Positions 31,622 through 40,427 of a DNA stretch of 60,412 bases are shown here, piece by piece. The notes under the pieces were generated by a model. The model saw nothing but the letters and a program-made list of their open reading frames with translations, made no database searches and was not told the DNA's origin. The number at the start of each line of letters is the position of its first letter. The stretch's first letter is position 1. The translations under genes were made by a program, and so were the position numbers. This DNA is from Bradyrhizobium sp. YR681 (GTDB lineage: Bacteria; Pseudomonadota; Alphaproteobacteria; Rhizobiales; Xanthobacteraceae): NCBI RefSeq assembly GCF_000282615.1, contig NZ_AKIY01000227.1, positions 1 to 60,412 on the forward strand, in the 5' to 3' direction.

Positions 31622-32764
31622 ATGGTCATCAATTCACGCTTCTTCAATCGCTCCGAGCTCATGGGCTTCATTGTCCTGGCTGCCGTGCTGTTCGTGATCT
31701 TGCCGCTGACGCTGGATGTGTTCCGCCTCAACCTGGTCGCGAAATACCTGACCTACGCCTTCGTCGCACTCGGCCTCGTTCTGTGCTGGGGCTATGGCGG
31801 CATCCTGAGCCTGGGACAGGGCGTGTTCTTCGGCCTCGGCGGCTATTGCATGGCGATGTTCCTCAAGCTCGAGGCCTCCAGCGTCGAGAACACGAAGATC
31901 CAGTCGACGCCCGGCATTCCCGACTTCATGGACTGGAATCAGATCACGTCGCTGCCGCTGTTCTGGCAACCGTTCCACAGCCTCACCTTCACCATCCTCG
32001 CCATCATCCTGGTCCCCGGCATCTTCGCGCTGATCATCGGCACCGCGATGTTCAAGCGCCGCGTCGGCGGCACCTATTTCGCGATCATCACCCAGGCCGT
32101 CGCCGCCATCCTGACGATCCTGATTGTCGGTCAGCAGGGCTATACCGGCGGCATCAACGGCATGACCGACCTGAGGACCCTCAAGGGCTGGGACATCCGG
32201 CCCGACCACGCCAAGGTTATCCTGTACTTCGTCGAGGTGGTGCTGCTGTTCGCGTGTATCGGCATCGCGCAGTTCATTCGCCTGACCAAGCTCGGACGCA
32301 TCCTGGTGGCGATGCGCGAACAGGAGGATCGCGTCCGCTTCTCCGGCTACAGCGTCGCCAATTTCAAGATCTTTGCGTTCTGCATGGCCGCGGTCTTCGC
32401 TGCGATTGGCGGCGCCATGTTCGCGCTCAATGTCGGTTTCATGTCGCCATCCTTTGTCGGCATCGTGCCGTCGATCGAGATGGTGATCTACACCGCGGTC
32501 GGTGGGCGCATGTCGATCTTCGGCGCGATATGGGGCGCCATCCTGGTGAATTTCGCCAAGACCAGCCTCTCGGAATCATTCCCGCAGCTCTGGCTGTTCG
32601 GCCTCGGCGGGCTGTTCATCGCGGTCGTGCTCGCCTTCCCGAACGGTCTGTCCGGGCTCTGGGCCGACTACATCCAGCCCCACATCGACCGCCTGTTCAC
32701 CTCGCGCAAGTCGAAGGCGGGCTGGAAAGACAATTCGGTCGCCGACGGCGCGCCGGCAGAGTGA
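31622..32764 (+). CDS. urtC: Urea/amide ABC transporter permease UrtC
   Basis: A 380-residue LivM-type permease. Signatures are the LGLVLCWGYGGILSLGQGVFFGLGGYCMAMF segment near residues 47-77, the YFAIITQAVAAILTIL helix, GGINGMTDL, and GRMSIFGAIWGAILVNFAKTSLSE at the C-terminal ATPase-contact region. The periplasmic insert (about 80-120: EASSVENTKIQSTPGIPDFM) is typical of UrtC. The coding frame is open far upstream inside urtB, but the ATG 17 bases after the urtB stop, behind GGGAAGCAGG, is the sensible start. The C-terminal tail is hydrophilic. Confidence 0.94.
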   Translation: MVINSRFFNRSELMGFIVLAAVLFVILPLTLDVFRLNLVAKYLTYAFVALGLVLCWGYGGILSLGQGVFFGLGGYCMAMFLKLEASSVENTKIQSTPGIPDFMDWNQITSLPLFWQPFHSLTFTILAIILVPGIFALIIGTAMFKRRVGGTYFAIITQAVAAILTILIVGQQGYTGGINGMTDLRTLKGWDIRPDHAKVILYFVEVVLLFACIGIAQFIRLTKLGRILVAMREQEDRVRFSGYSVANFKIFAFCMAAVFAAIGGAMFALNVGFMSPSFVGIVPSIEMVIYTAVGGRMSIFGAIWGAILVNFAKTSLSESFPQLWLFGLGGLFIAVVLAFPNGLSGLWADYIQPHIDRLFTSRKSKAGWKDNSVADGAPAE

Positions 32765-32774
32765 GGAGACCATC

Positions 32775-33530
32775 ATGCTCGTCGGACATCAGCCCAAGGA
32801 ATTCCTGCTCGCGGTCTCCGGACTAACCGTCTCGTTCGACGGGTTCAAGGCCGTCAATGACCTTTCCTTCTACATCGAGGAGAACGAGATCCGCGTCATC
32901 ATTGGACCGAACGGCGCCGGCAAGACGACCGTGCTCGACCTGATCTGCGGCAAGACCAAGGCGACCGAAGGCTCGATCCAGTTTCGTGGCACGGAGCTGA
33001 CGAAGCTGAAGGAGAACGAGATCGTCAAGGCCGGAGTGGGGCGTAAATTCCAGACGCCGTCGGTGTTCGAGGATCTCACCGTGTTCGAGAATCTCGAGAT
33101 TTCCTTTCCGCGCGGCCGGTCTGTGTTCGGCTCGCTGACCTTCCAGCGCGACCAGCAGGTCAAGGACCGCGTTGAGGAAGTCGCAGAAATGATCTTCCTC
33201 AAGGAGAAGCTCAACACCTACGCGTCCGAGCTCAGCCACGGCCAGAAGCAATGGCTCGAGATCGGTATGCTGCTGATCCAGGATCCGGACCTGTTGATGC
33301 TCGACGAGCCCGTCGCCGGCATGAGCGTATCCGAGCGCGCCAAGACCGCCGAGCTGCTCAATCGCATCATCAAGAATCGCTCGGTCCTGGTGATCGAGCA
33401 CGACATGAAGTTCGTCGAGGACATCGCGCACAAGGTCACCGTGCTCCACCAGGGCCAGATCCTCTCCGAGGGCACCATGGAAAAGGTGAAGAACGACCCC
33501 AAGGTCGTCGAAGTTTACCTCGGTCACTAG
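32775..33530 (+). CDS. urtD: Urea/amide ABC transporter ATP-binding protein UrtD
   Basis: A 251-residue LivG-type ATPase. Walker A is GPNGAGKTT (residues 46-54), the Q-loop region is RKFQTPSVFEDLTVFENL, and the ABC signature is degenerate, ELSHGQKQWLEIG (SHGQK in place of SGGQ), a form usual for UrtD. Walker B is LLMLDEPVAGMS, with the H-loop in VIEHDMKFVEDI. It is the cytosolic motor half, pairing with UrtE. A strong GAGGAG ribosome-binding site follows directly after the urtC stop. It is interrupted by no repeat. Confidence 0.95.
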   Translation: MLVGHQPKEFLLAVSGLTVSFDGFKAVNDLSFYIEENEIRVIIGPNGAGKTTVLDLICGKTKATEGSIQFRGTELTKLKENEIVKAGVGRKFQTPSVFEDLTVFENLEISFPRGRSVFGSLTFQRDQQVKDRVEEVAEMIFLKEKLNTYASELSHGQKQWLEIGMLLIQDPDLLMLDEPVAGMSVSERAKTAELLNRIIKNRSVLVIEHDMKFVEDIAHKVTVLHQGQILSEGTMEKVKNDPKVVEVYLGH

Positions 33531-33541
33531 GAGCGCGGATC

Positions 33542-34231
33542 ATGCTGGCAATTTCAGACCTCCACGTCGCCTACGGCCAGAGCGAGGTGCTGCACGGGCT
33601 CAACGTCAAGGTCGCCGCGAACGAGATCGTCGCGATCATGGGCCGCAACGGCATGGGCAAGACCACGCTGATGAAATCGCTGATGGGCATCCTGCCGACC
33701 AAGAGCGGCTCGGTGACCATGGACGGCGCCGAGCTGGGCAGCCTGCCGAGCTACGCGCGCGTCGCCAAGGGGCTCGCCTATGTGCCGCAGGGTCGCATGA
33801 TCTTCTCGACCATGACGGTGAAGGAGAACATCGAGACCGGCCTCGTCGTCTCCGGCGGGACCGAGGTGCCTGAAGACATCTACGAATTGTTTCCGGTGCT
33901 GCTGGAGATGAAGGGCCGCCGCGGCGGCAATCTCTCCGGCGGCCAGCAGCAGCAACTCGCGATCGCCCGCGCGCTCGCGACCAAGCCGAAAGTGCTGCTG
34001 CTGGACGAGCCGACCGAGGGCATCCAGCCGTCGATCATCAAGGAGATGGCGCGCACCTTGAAGCGCATCCGCGACGAAAAGGGCCTCTCGATCGTCGTGT
34101 CCGAGCAGGTCCTGAGTTTTGCGCTCGATATCGCCGATCGCGTGCTGGTGATCGAGAACGGCGAAATCGTGCGCGACGATCCGCGCGACGCCGTCGATGC
34201 CGCGCAGGTCTCGAAATATCTGTCCGTCTAA
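33542..34231 (+). CDS. urtE: Urea/amide ABC transporter ATP-binding protein UrtE
   Basis: A 229-residue LivF-type ATPase. It has Walker A GRNGMGKTT, the GLAYVPQGRMIFSTMTVKENIETG Q-loop stretch, signature LSGGQQQQLAIARAL, Walker B VLLLDEPTEGIQPSI and switch residue in IVVSEQ (Gln in place of the common His, usual in LivF/UrtE). It completes the UrtABCDE importer. The start is the ATG 11 bases after the urtD stop, with AGGAG in between; the frame extends upstream inside urtD but without similarity. The gap to the formamidase gene is 27 bases, so transport and hydrolysis genes are one transcription unit. Confidence 0.95.
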   Translation: MLAISDLHVAYGQSEVLHGLNVKVAANEIVAIMGRNGMGKTTLMKSLMGILPTKSGSVTMDGAELGSLPSYARVAKGLAYVPQGRMIFSTMTVKENIETGLVVSGGTEVPEDIYELFPVLLEMKGRRGGNLSGGQQQQLAIARALATKPKVLLLDEPTEGIQPSIIKEMARTLKRIRDEKGLSIVVSEQVLSFALDIADRVLVIENGEIVRDDPRDAVDAAQVSKYLSV

Positions 34232-34258
34232 CCAACCGCAGTAGAAGGGAGCATCTCG

Positions 34259-35488
34259 ATGCCAGAGACACTGATCAAGGTCGATCTCACCAAGTCGGCT
34301 TACGAAAATGACATGGTGCACAACCGCTGGCACCCCGACATTCCGATCGTGGCCTGGGTCAATCCCGGCGACGATTTCATCATCGAGACCTATGACTGGA
34401 CCGGCGGCTTCATCAAGAACAACGATTCCGCCGACGACGTGCGCGACATCGACCTGTCGATCGTGCACTTCCTGTCCGGCCCGATCGGCGTCAAGGGCGC
34501 CGAGCCCGGCGACCTCCTCGTCGTCGACCTGCTCGACGTCGGCCCGATGAAGGAGAGCCTGTGGGGTTTCAACGGCTTCTTCTCCAAGCAGAACGGCGGC
34601 GGTTTCCTGACCGACCATTTCCCGCTGGCGCAGAAGTCGATCTGGGACATCAAGGGCCTCTATACCTCGTCCCGCCACGTCCCCGGCGTCAACTTCGCAG
34701 GCCTGATCCATCCCGGCCTGATCGGCTGTCTGCCCGATCCGAAGATGCTGGAGACCTGGAACAAGCGCGAGGCCGAGCTGATCTCGACCAACCCGACCCG
34801 CGTGCCCGGCCTTGCCAATCCGCCGTTCGCGGCGACCGCCCATGGCGGCCGCGCCAAGGGCGACGTCAAGGCCAAGATCGGCGCGGAAGGTGCTCGCACC
34901 GTGCCGCCGCGCGAGCATGGCGGCAATTGCGACATCAAGGATCTCTCGCGCGGCTCGAAGATCTACTTCCCGGTCTATGTGCCCGGCGCCGGTCTGTCGA
35001 TGGGCGACCTCCACTTCAGCCAGGGCGATGGAGAAATCACCTTCTGCGGCGCCATCGAGATGGCGGGCTGGCTGCATCTGAAGGTCGAGGTGATCAAGGA
35101 CGGCATGGCGAAATACGGCATCAAGAACCCGATCTTCAAGCCGTCGCCGATCACGCCGAACTACAAGGACTATCTGATCTTCGAAGGCATCTCGGTCGAC
35201 GAGCAGGGCAAGCAGCACTATCTCGACGTCCACATCGCCTATCGCCAGGCCTGCCTCAACGCGATCGAGTATCTGAAGAAGTTCGGCTATTCCGGTGCCC
35301 AGGCCTATTCGATCCTCGGCACCGCGCCGTGCCAGGGTCATATCTCCGGCGTGGTCGACGTGCCCAATGCCTGCGCCACGTTATGGCTGCCGACCGAGAT
35401 CTTCGACTTCGACGTGATGCCGTCGGCGGCAGGACCCATCAAGCACATCACCGGCGATATCCAGATGCCGATCTCGCCGGACAAATAG
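34259..35488 (+). CDS. fmdA: Formamidase (acetamidase/formamidase family)
   Basis: A 409-residue cytosolic amidohydrolase of the FmdA/AmdA family that hydrolyses formamide (and often acetamide) to ammonium and the acid. Family features are NRWHPDIPIVAWVNPGDDFIIET near the N-terminus, GAEPGDLLVVDLLDVGP, HVPGVNFAGLIHPGLIGCLP, and PREHGGNCDIKDLSRGSKIYFPVYVPGAGLSMGDLHFSQGDGE, the metal-site and catalytic core. The length equals that of characterised formamidases. It follows urtE by 27 bases with AAGGGAG before the ATG, so it belongs to the importer operon. It is unrelated in fold to the amiE product two genes downstream. Confidence 0.95.
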   Translation: MPETLIKVDLTKSAYENDMVHNRWHPDIPIVAWVNPGDDFIIETYDWTGGFIKNNDSADDVRDIDLSIVHFLSGPIGVKGAEPGDLLVVDLLDVGPMKESLWGFNGFFSKQNGGGFLTDHFPLAQKSIWDIKGLYTSSRHVPGVNFAGLIHPGLIGCLPDPKMLETWNKREAELISTNPTRVPGLANPPFAATAHGGRAKGDVKAKIGAEGARTVPPREHGGNCDIKDLSRGSKIYFPVYVPGAGLSMGDLHFSQGDGEITFCGAIEMAGWLHLKVEVIKDGMAKYGIKNPIFKPSPITPNYKDYLIFEGISVDEQGKQHYLDVHIAYRQACLNAIEYLKKFGYSGAQAYSILGTAPCQGHISGVVDVPNACATLWLPTEIFDFDVMPSAAGPIKHITGDIQMPISPDK

Positions 35489-35498
35489 CCAGTGCTCT

Positions 35499-35526
35499 CC
35501 CTCTCCCCGTCCTTACGGGGAGAGGG
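35499..35526 (+). repeat. Perfect 12-bp stem hairpin, CCCTCTCCCCGT element
   Basis: CCCTCTCCCCGT and ACGGGGAGAGGG pair perfectly around a CCTT loop, 11 bases after the fmdA stop. The sequence (and the trailing TCGGGGTGAGGGG) is that of a dispersed repeat found in many high-G+C genomes. No T-run follows. It may reduce readthrough from fmdA into fmdB-amiE. Confidence 0.8.
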
Positions 35527-35601
35527 TCGGGGTGAGGGGCTGTCTCCGCACGAACGGTGGCAGGTGCTGTGTTGAACAGACCATAGCGTAGGGATGATGC
35601 G

Positions 35602-35979
35602 ATGCCGGTCTATGAATATCTCTGTGACGACTGCGGTCCGTTCAAGGATCTCCGCCCGATGGCGGAATGCGACGATCCGCAGAGCTGCCCGCACTGCGAG
35701 ATGATGGCGCCACGCGTCATCCTGACCGCGCCGAATTTCTTCTGCATGCCGGCGGAGAAGCGCAAAGCCCACGCCGTCAACGAGCGCAGCTCGCACGCAC
35801 CGCAAACACTTGCGCAATACAAGGCCTCGCACGGACCGGGTTGCGGCTGTTGTTCGTCAGGCAAGACCGTGAAGGACAAGAACGGGTCCGACAGGAAGAA
35901 GCCGGCGCGGCTGGTGACCAAGACCAAAAGCGGCGCCAAGGGTTTTCCCACCGCGCGCCCCTGGATGATCAGCCACTAA
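35602..35979 (+). CDS. fmdB: FmdB-family zinc ribbon protein
   Basis: A 125-residue small protein. It begins MPVYEYLCDDCGPF and continues SCPHCEMMAPR, giving the CxxC...CxxC zinc ribbon of the FmdB family (residues 8-31). A basic, Lys-rich tail includes CGCCSSGK. FmdB was proposed as a regulator of formamidase expression in Methylophilus; biochemical proof is thin, and FmdB-like zinc ribbons occur widely. Its retention between fmdA and amiE supports a role tied to amidase expression or assembly. The extra GCGCC cluster in the tail could bind another metal. Confidence 0.88.
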   Translation: MPVYEYLCDDCGPFKDLRPMAECDDPQSCPHCEMMAPRVILTAPNFFCMPAEKRKAHAVNERSSHAPQTLAQYKASHGPGCGCCSSGKTVKDKNGSDRKKPARLVTKTKSGAKGFPTARPWMISH

Positions 35980-36024
35980 CGCTACGTGCCAACAGCAAAC
36001 CAATAAAAGACAGGAGCGCTCAAC

Positions 36025-37065
36025 ATGCTTCACGGTGATATCTCCAGCAGCAACGACACGGTCGGCGTCGCGGTCGTGAACTACAAGATGCCGCGGCTGC
36101 ACACCAAGGCCGAGGTGCTCGACAACGCCCGCAAGATCGCCGACATGATCGTCGGCATGAAGATCGGCCTGCCCGGCATGGACCTCGTGATCTTCCCGGA
36201 GTATTCCACGCAAGGCATCATGTACGACTCCAAGGAGATGTACGAGACGGCGTCCATGGTGCCGGGCGAGGAGACCGCGATCTTCGCGGAAGCCTGCCGC
36301 AAGGCCAAAGTGTGGGGCGTGTTCTCGCTCACCGGCGAGCGCCACGAGGAGCATCCGCACAAGGCGCCCTACAACACCCTGATCCTGATGAACGACAAGG
36401 GTGAGATCGTCCAGAAGTACCGCAAGATCATGCCATGGGTACCGATCGAAGGCTGGTATCCCGGCAATTGCACCTATGTCTCCGAGGGTCCGAAAGGCCT
36501 CAAGGTCAGCCTGATCATCTGCGACGACGGCAACTATCCGGAGATCTGGCGCGACTGCGCCATGAAGGGCGCCGAGCTGATCGTGCGTTGCCAGGGCTAC
36601 ATGTATCCGGCCAAGGAACAGCAGGTCATGATCTCCAAGGCGATGGCCTGGGCCAACAATGTCTATGTCGCGGTCGCCAATGCCGCCGGCTTCGACGGCG
36701 TCTATTCCTATTTCGGTCACTCCGCGATCATCGGCTTCGACGGCCGTACGCTCGGTGAATGCGGCGAGGAGGATTACGGCATCCAGTACGCCCAGCTGTC
36801 GAAGCATCTGATCCGCGATGCGCGCCGCAACGGCCAGTCGCAGAACCACCTCTACAAGCTGGTCCACCGCGGCTACACCGGCATGATCAATTCCGGTGAC
36901 AGCCCCCGCGGCGTCGCGGCCTGCCCCTATGATTTCTACAAGAATTGGATCGCCGATCCCGAAGGCACCCGCGACATGGTGGAAGCGATGACCCGCTCGA
37001 CGCCGGGGACCGCGGAATGCCCGATCGACGGCATCCCGAACGAGGCGGCGGCCAGCAATTACTGA
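36025..37065 (+). CDS. amiE: Aliphatic amidase (nitrilase superfamily)
   Basis: A 346-residue cytosolic amidase, the same length as the Pseudomonas aeruginosa enzyme, and strikingly alike from MLHGDISSSNDTVGVAVVNY onward. The catalytic residues fall at the classical numbers: E59 (FPEY), K134 (KYRK), E142 (PIEGW) and C166 (ICDDG). It hydrolyses short aliphatic amides such as acetamide and propionamide through an acyl-enzyme. The alternative, formamidase AmiF, is close in sequence, but the MLHGDISSSNDTVGVAVVNYK N-terminus and overall match favour AmiE. Last gene of the amide operon. The following 188 bases hold only a GTTCCCCGGGAAC palindrome (37218-37230). Confidence 0.95.
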   Translation: MLHGDISSSNDTVGVAVVNYKMPRLHTKAEVLDNARKIADMIVGMKIGLPGMDLVIFPEYSTQGIMYDSKEMYETASMVPGEETAIFAEACRKAKVWGVFSLTGERHEEHPHKAPYNTLILMNDKGEIVQKYRKIMPWVPIEGWYPGNCTYVSEGPKGLKVSLIICDDGNYPEIWRDCAMKGAELIVRCQGYMYPAKEQQVMISKAMAWANNVYVAVANAAGFDGVYSYFGHSAIIGFDGRTLGECGEEDYGIQYAQLSKHLIRDARRNGQSQNHLYKLVHRGYTGMINSGDSPRGVAACPYDFYKNWIADPEGTRDMVEAMTRSTPGTAECPIDGIPNEAAASNY

Positions 37066-37253
37066 GCTGTTGCGACCGGCTTCATGCGCCAAATGGGAAT
37101 TTGGCCCTGCAAACCGTGTCCCGGTTGCAACATGACCTCCGGATTCTGCCTCGGTTGTGGGTCAAACCGACGCATTCCGGTGGCGCCGTAGTTCTACGGA
37201 ACCTTCCCATGGCCTAAGTTCCCCGGGAACTGGCGGGGAAGCGGGGGCGTGAC

Positions 37254-40200
37254 GTGAGGGGCGAGGGGCTATCGAGGCGGCAGGATCGACTGCGCCGGCG
37301 CAGCGCCGCGTTGCTCGTCGGCGCATCTGCGTTCGTTTTGGGATCCAGCCTGTGCGCATCGCCGGCGAACGCGGCTTGCACGCCCGATCCGGCCACGAGC
37401 GGCCAGACCGTCACCTGTAGCGGCACCGACGCGGACGGCTTTCAGGCCGGGGCCGGCGTCGATGCCCTCAATGTCAACGTGCTGTCAGGCGCGACCGTGG
37501 ACGACAACGGCGCGCTCTCGATTGGCGTCAACGATTCCAGCACCGTCACCAACAACGGCACCGTGTCGGCCGGCTCGGGCCTAACCGGCATTGCCGTTGG
37601 AAATTCCAACACCGTGATCAACAACAGCATCATCACAGTGATCGACAACGGTCTCGGCATCCAGGCAATCGATCACAACGTCATTACCAATGCCGGAACG
37701 ATCACGACGGGCGACAGCGGCGCCGCGATCTCGGTCGGTGACAACAACACCGTCACCAACAGCGGTGCGCTGTCGGTCGGCGCGTCGGGCGTGGGTGTCT
37801 TCGCCGGGGTGAGCAACACGATCACAAATGCCGCGACGGGCACGATTACGGGCGGTGACGGTGCAACCGGCATCTTGGCGTTCGGCAGTGCAACCATCAC
37901 CAATGCGGGCGCGATCGCGGTCGGCGATTCCGCCGGCTTCTCCGGCGGCATTCTGGCGATCAGTGACAACAACACGATCACCAACACGGCCACCGGCACG
38001 ATCACGGTCGGGCAGAACGCCGCCGGCATCTTCCTGCAAGGCGACTTCCAGACTGTCAGCAATTCTGGTTCGATCACGGCCGGAGATTTTGGCGTCGGCA
38101 TTGCCGTGCTGGGCGACGACTCGAAAGTCACCAACGGCGGCACGATCACGGTCGGGGGCAGCGGGACGGCCGGCATTTCGATGCAGGGTGACCGGGCCAC
38201 GATCAGCCAGAGCGGCACGATCAATGTCGGCCTGGGCGGGGTGGCCATCGCCTATACCGGCTCGTCCTCGACGATTACCAACAGCGGGCAGATCACGGGC
38301 GCCGACTTTGTCGAGGGCATCTTCGTCGTCGGCGATTCCAACATTGTCACCAACACGGGCAAGATCACCGTCGGCGACACTGGCGTCGGCATCGACGTCA
38401 GCTCCTTCAGCACGACCAACCAGATCGTCAACACCGGCACCATCACCGTCGGCGCCAACGGCACGGGCATCATGCTGAGCGGCGGCGGCAGCCTCTTCAA
38501 CTCCGGCACCATCGATGCCAGCGCGGCCGGTGCCATTGCGATCGACTTCTGCGGTTGCGGCAACAACACGCTCACCCTCGGCCCCGGCAGCGTCATCAAC
38601 GGCCAGGTATTTGCGTCCGGCACCGACACATTCCAGCTCGGCGGCACCGGCAAGGACACGTTCAATCTCGACCTGATCGGCGTCGGCCTCCAGTACGACG
38701 GGTTCTCGACCTTCAACAAGGTTGACAGCTCGACCTGGACGATCACCGGCACCGGCAATCAGGACTGGAATGTGCTTGGCGGTACGCTCCTGCTCGCCGG
38801 CACCATCAACGGCACTGTGTCCGTCGCCACCGGGGGCACTTTCGGCGGCATTGGCACGGTCAGTACGATCGCCGTCAATGGCGGCACGTTTGCGCCGGGC
38901 AATCCGACCGGGACGCTGAGCGTGTCGGGCGATCTCACCTTCACGTCGGCGTCGAGTTACATGGTGCAGGTCTCGGGCGCCAGCAATGGCCTTGCGGTCG
39001 TGACCGGAACGGCGACGCTCGGCGGCGCCACCGTCGTCGTGGTTCCGACCGGCTCGATCGCGAAGCACTACACGATCCTCAGCGCGGGGACGCTGCCCGA
39101 TACCTTCAATCCCGTCGTCGCGGGCCTGTCGCCGAACCTGCACGCGACGCTGAGCTATGGCCTCAACAATGTCGACCTCGACCTCGCGCTCGGCTATGGC
39201 GGCGGCCTCAACATCAATCAGCAGAACGTCGCCAATGTGCTGACGAACTATTTCAACCGCACCGGCAGCCTTCCCGTGGCGCTCGCCAATCTCTCTCCGG
39301 CCGGTCTGACGCAGGCCTCGGGCGAATCGGGCACGGGGTCGCAGCAGACGACCTTCAACGCGATGAACCTGTTCATCAGTCTGCTGACCGACGTGTTCGG
39401 CTCAGGCCGCAGCGGCGCGCCCGGTGCGACGCCCTATGCCGACGACGCGAGCGCGAATGCCTATGCCGCGACCGGCAGGAACGCGCGTGACAAGAACGCG
39501 CGCGACGCCTTCGCCGCGATCCACCGCAAGGCGCCGCCCGCAACGTTCGAGCAGCGCTGGGACGTCTGGGCTGCGGGCTATGGTGGTTCGCAGACCACTG
39601 ATGGTAATGTCGCCCTCGGCTCCAACAACACCAGCAGCAGCGTCTATGGCACCGCCGTTGGCCTCGATTATCGCTTCTCGCCGTCGACGATCGCCGGCTT
39701 TGCGCTTGCCGGCGGCGGCACCGGCTTCAATGTCAACGGGCTCGGCTGGGGCCGCTCCGACCTGTTCCAGGCCGGCGCCTTCGTGCGTCACACGGCGGGG
39801 CCGGCCTACATCACGGCCGCGCTGGCCTATGGCTGGCAGGACGTGACGACCAATCGCATCGTTACCGCTGCCGGCACTGACCAGTTGCGCGCGCAGTTCA
39901 ATGCCAATGCCTTCTCGGGCCGCGTCGAGGGCGGCTACCGCTATGCCACGCAGTGGATTGGCTTGACGCCCTATGCTGCGGCTCAAGCCACTCTGTTCAG
40001 CCTGCCGAGCTATTCGGAGTTCGCGGTGGTCGGAAACAACACCTTTGCGCTCAACTATGGCGCCAAGGACGTGACCAGCACCCGCACCGAGCTCGGCTTT
40101 CGCGCGGACAAGTCGTTTGCTGCGGCCGGCGGCCTGATGACCTTGCGGGGCCGTCTCGCCTGGGCGCATGATTTCAACCCGGATCGCACCGTCGGCGCGG

Positions 40201-40391
40201 TATTCCAGACGTTGCCGGGCACGGCCTTCGTCGTGAATGGCGCCGCCCAGTCGCGCGATTCCGCGCTGACCACGGCAGCCGTGCAGGTGAACTGGATGAA
40301 CGGCTGGTCCGCATCCGCGACTTTCGAGGGCGAGTTCTCGAACGTCACCCGCTCCTACGCCGGCAAGGGCGTCGTGCGCTACGCGTGGTGA
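37254..40391 (+). CDS. Autotransporter with repeat-rich beta-helix passenger
   Basis: A 1045-residue type V secreted surface protein. The extended signal peptide (about residues 1-40) has a basic start and ends ASPANA. The passenger (about 41-690) carries many repeats of the type TITNSGTITVGDSGVGI, about 25-35 residues each, rich in Asn, Thr and Gly and predicted to form a beta-helix. An autochaperone-like part follows (GTLSVSGDLTFTSASSYMVQVSG), with an AATG-like TLGGATVVV. The C-terminal autotransporter barrel runs from about 770 (RWDVWAAGYGGSQTTDG) to the terminal VVRYAW. The final aromatic fits Bam recognition. The start is GTG. Role: adhesion or surface structure by family; ligand unknown. 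Confidence 0.93.
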   Translation: MRGEGLSRRQDRLRRRSAALLVGASAFVLGSSLCASPANAACTPDPATSGQTVTCSGTDADGFQAGAGVDALNVNVLSGATVDDNGALSIGVNDSSTVTNNGTVSAGSGLTGIAVGNSNTVINNSIITVIDNGLGIQAIDHNVITNAGTITTGDSGAAISVGDNNTVTNSGALSVGASGVGVFAGVSNTITNAATGTITGGDGATGILAFGSATITNAGAIAVGDSAGFSGGILAISDNNTITNTATGTITVGQNAAGIFLQGDFQTVSNSGSITAGDFGVGIAVLGDDSKVTNGGTITVGGSGTAGISMQGDRATISQSGTINVGLGGVAIAYTGSSSTITNSGQITGADFVEGIFVVGDSNIVTNTGKITVGDTGVGIDVSSFSTTNQIVNTGTITVGANGTGIMLSGGGSLFNSGTIDASAAGAIAIDFCGCGNNTLTLGPGSVINGQVFASGTDTFQLGGTGKDTFNLDLIGVGLQYDGFSTFNKVDSSTWTITGTGNQDWNVLGGTLLLAGTINGTVSVATGGTFGGIGTVSTIAVNGGTFAPGNPTGTLSVSGDLTFTSASSYMVQVSGASNGLAVVTGTATLGGATVVVVPTGSIAKHYTILSAGTLPDTFNPVVAGLSPNLHATLSYGLNNVDLDLALGYGGGLNINQQNVANVLTNYFNRTGSLPVALANLSPAGLTQASGESGTGSQQTTFNAMNLFISLLTDVFGSGRSGAPGATPYADDASANAYAATGRNARDKNARDAFAAIHRKAPPATFEQRWDVWAAGYGGSQTTDGNVALGSNNTSSSVYGTAVGLDYRFSPSTIAGFALAGGGTGFNVNGLGWGRSDLFQAGAFVRHTAGPAYITAALAYGWQDVTTNRIVTAAGTDQLRAQFNANAFSGRVEGGYRYATQWIGLTPYAAAQATLFSLPSYSEFAVVGNNTFALNYGAKDVTSTRTELGFRADKSFAAAGGLMTLRGRLAWAHDFNPDRTVGAVFQTLPGTAFVVNGAAQSRDSALTTAAVQVNWMNGWSASATFEGEFSNVTRSYAGKGVVRYAW

Positions 40392-40400
40392 AGCGCGCCG

Positions 40401-40415
40401 CCCTCCAGGGGAGGG
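40401..40415. terminator. Small hairpin between convergent autotransporter and MCE genes
   Basis: CCCTCC-AGG-GGAGGG forms six G-C-rich pairs in the 36-base gap between two convergent stop codons. A possible two-way terminator; there is no clear T-run. Confidence 0.45.
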
Positions 40416-40427
40416 TAAGAAAGATCC

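Noticed and set aside
31000..34300. urtABCDE as a livFGHMJ-type branched-chain amino acid importer
   Set aside because: The binding protein has the Urt/FmdD-type ligand stretch (CWTSASRKAVLP, YYPTFYEG), UrtD has the SHGQK signature, and formamidase and amidase genes follow, so amide/urea import is favoured.
37500..38560. Regular repeats that could be taken for a CRISPR-like array
   Set aside because: They are protein-coding repeats of the autotransporter passenger: in frame, diverged, without unique spacers; no cas gene is near.
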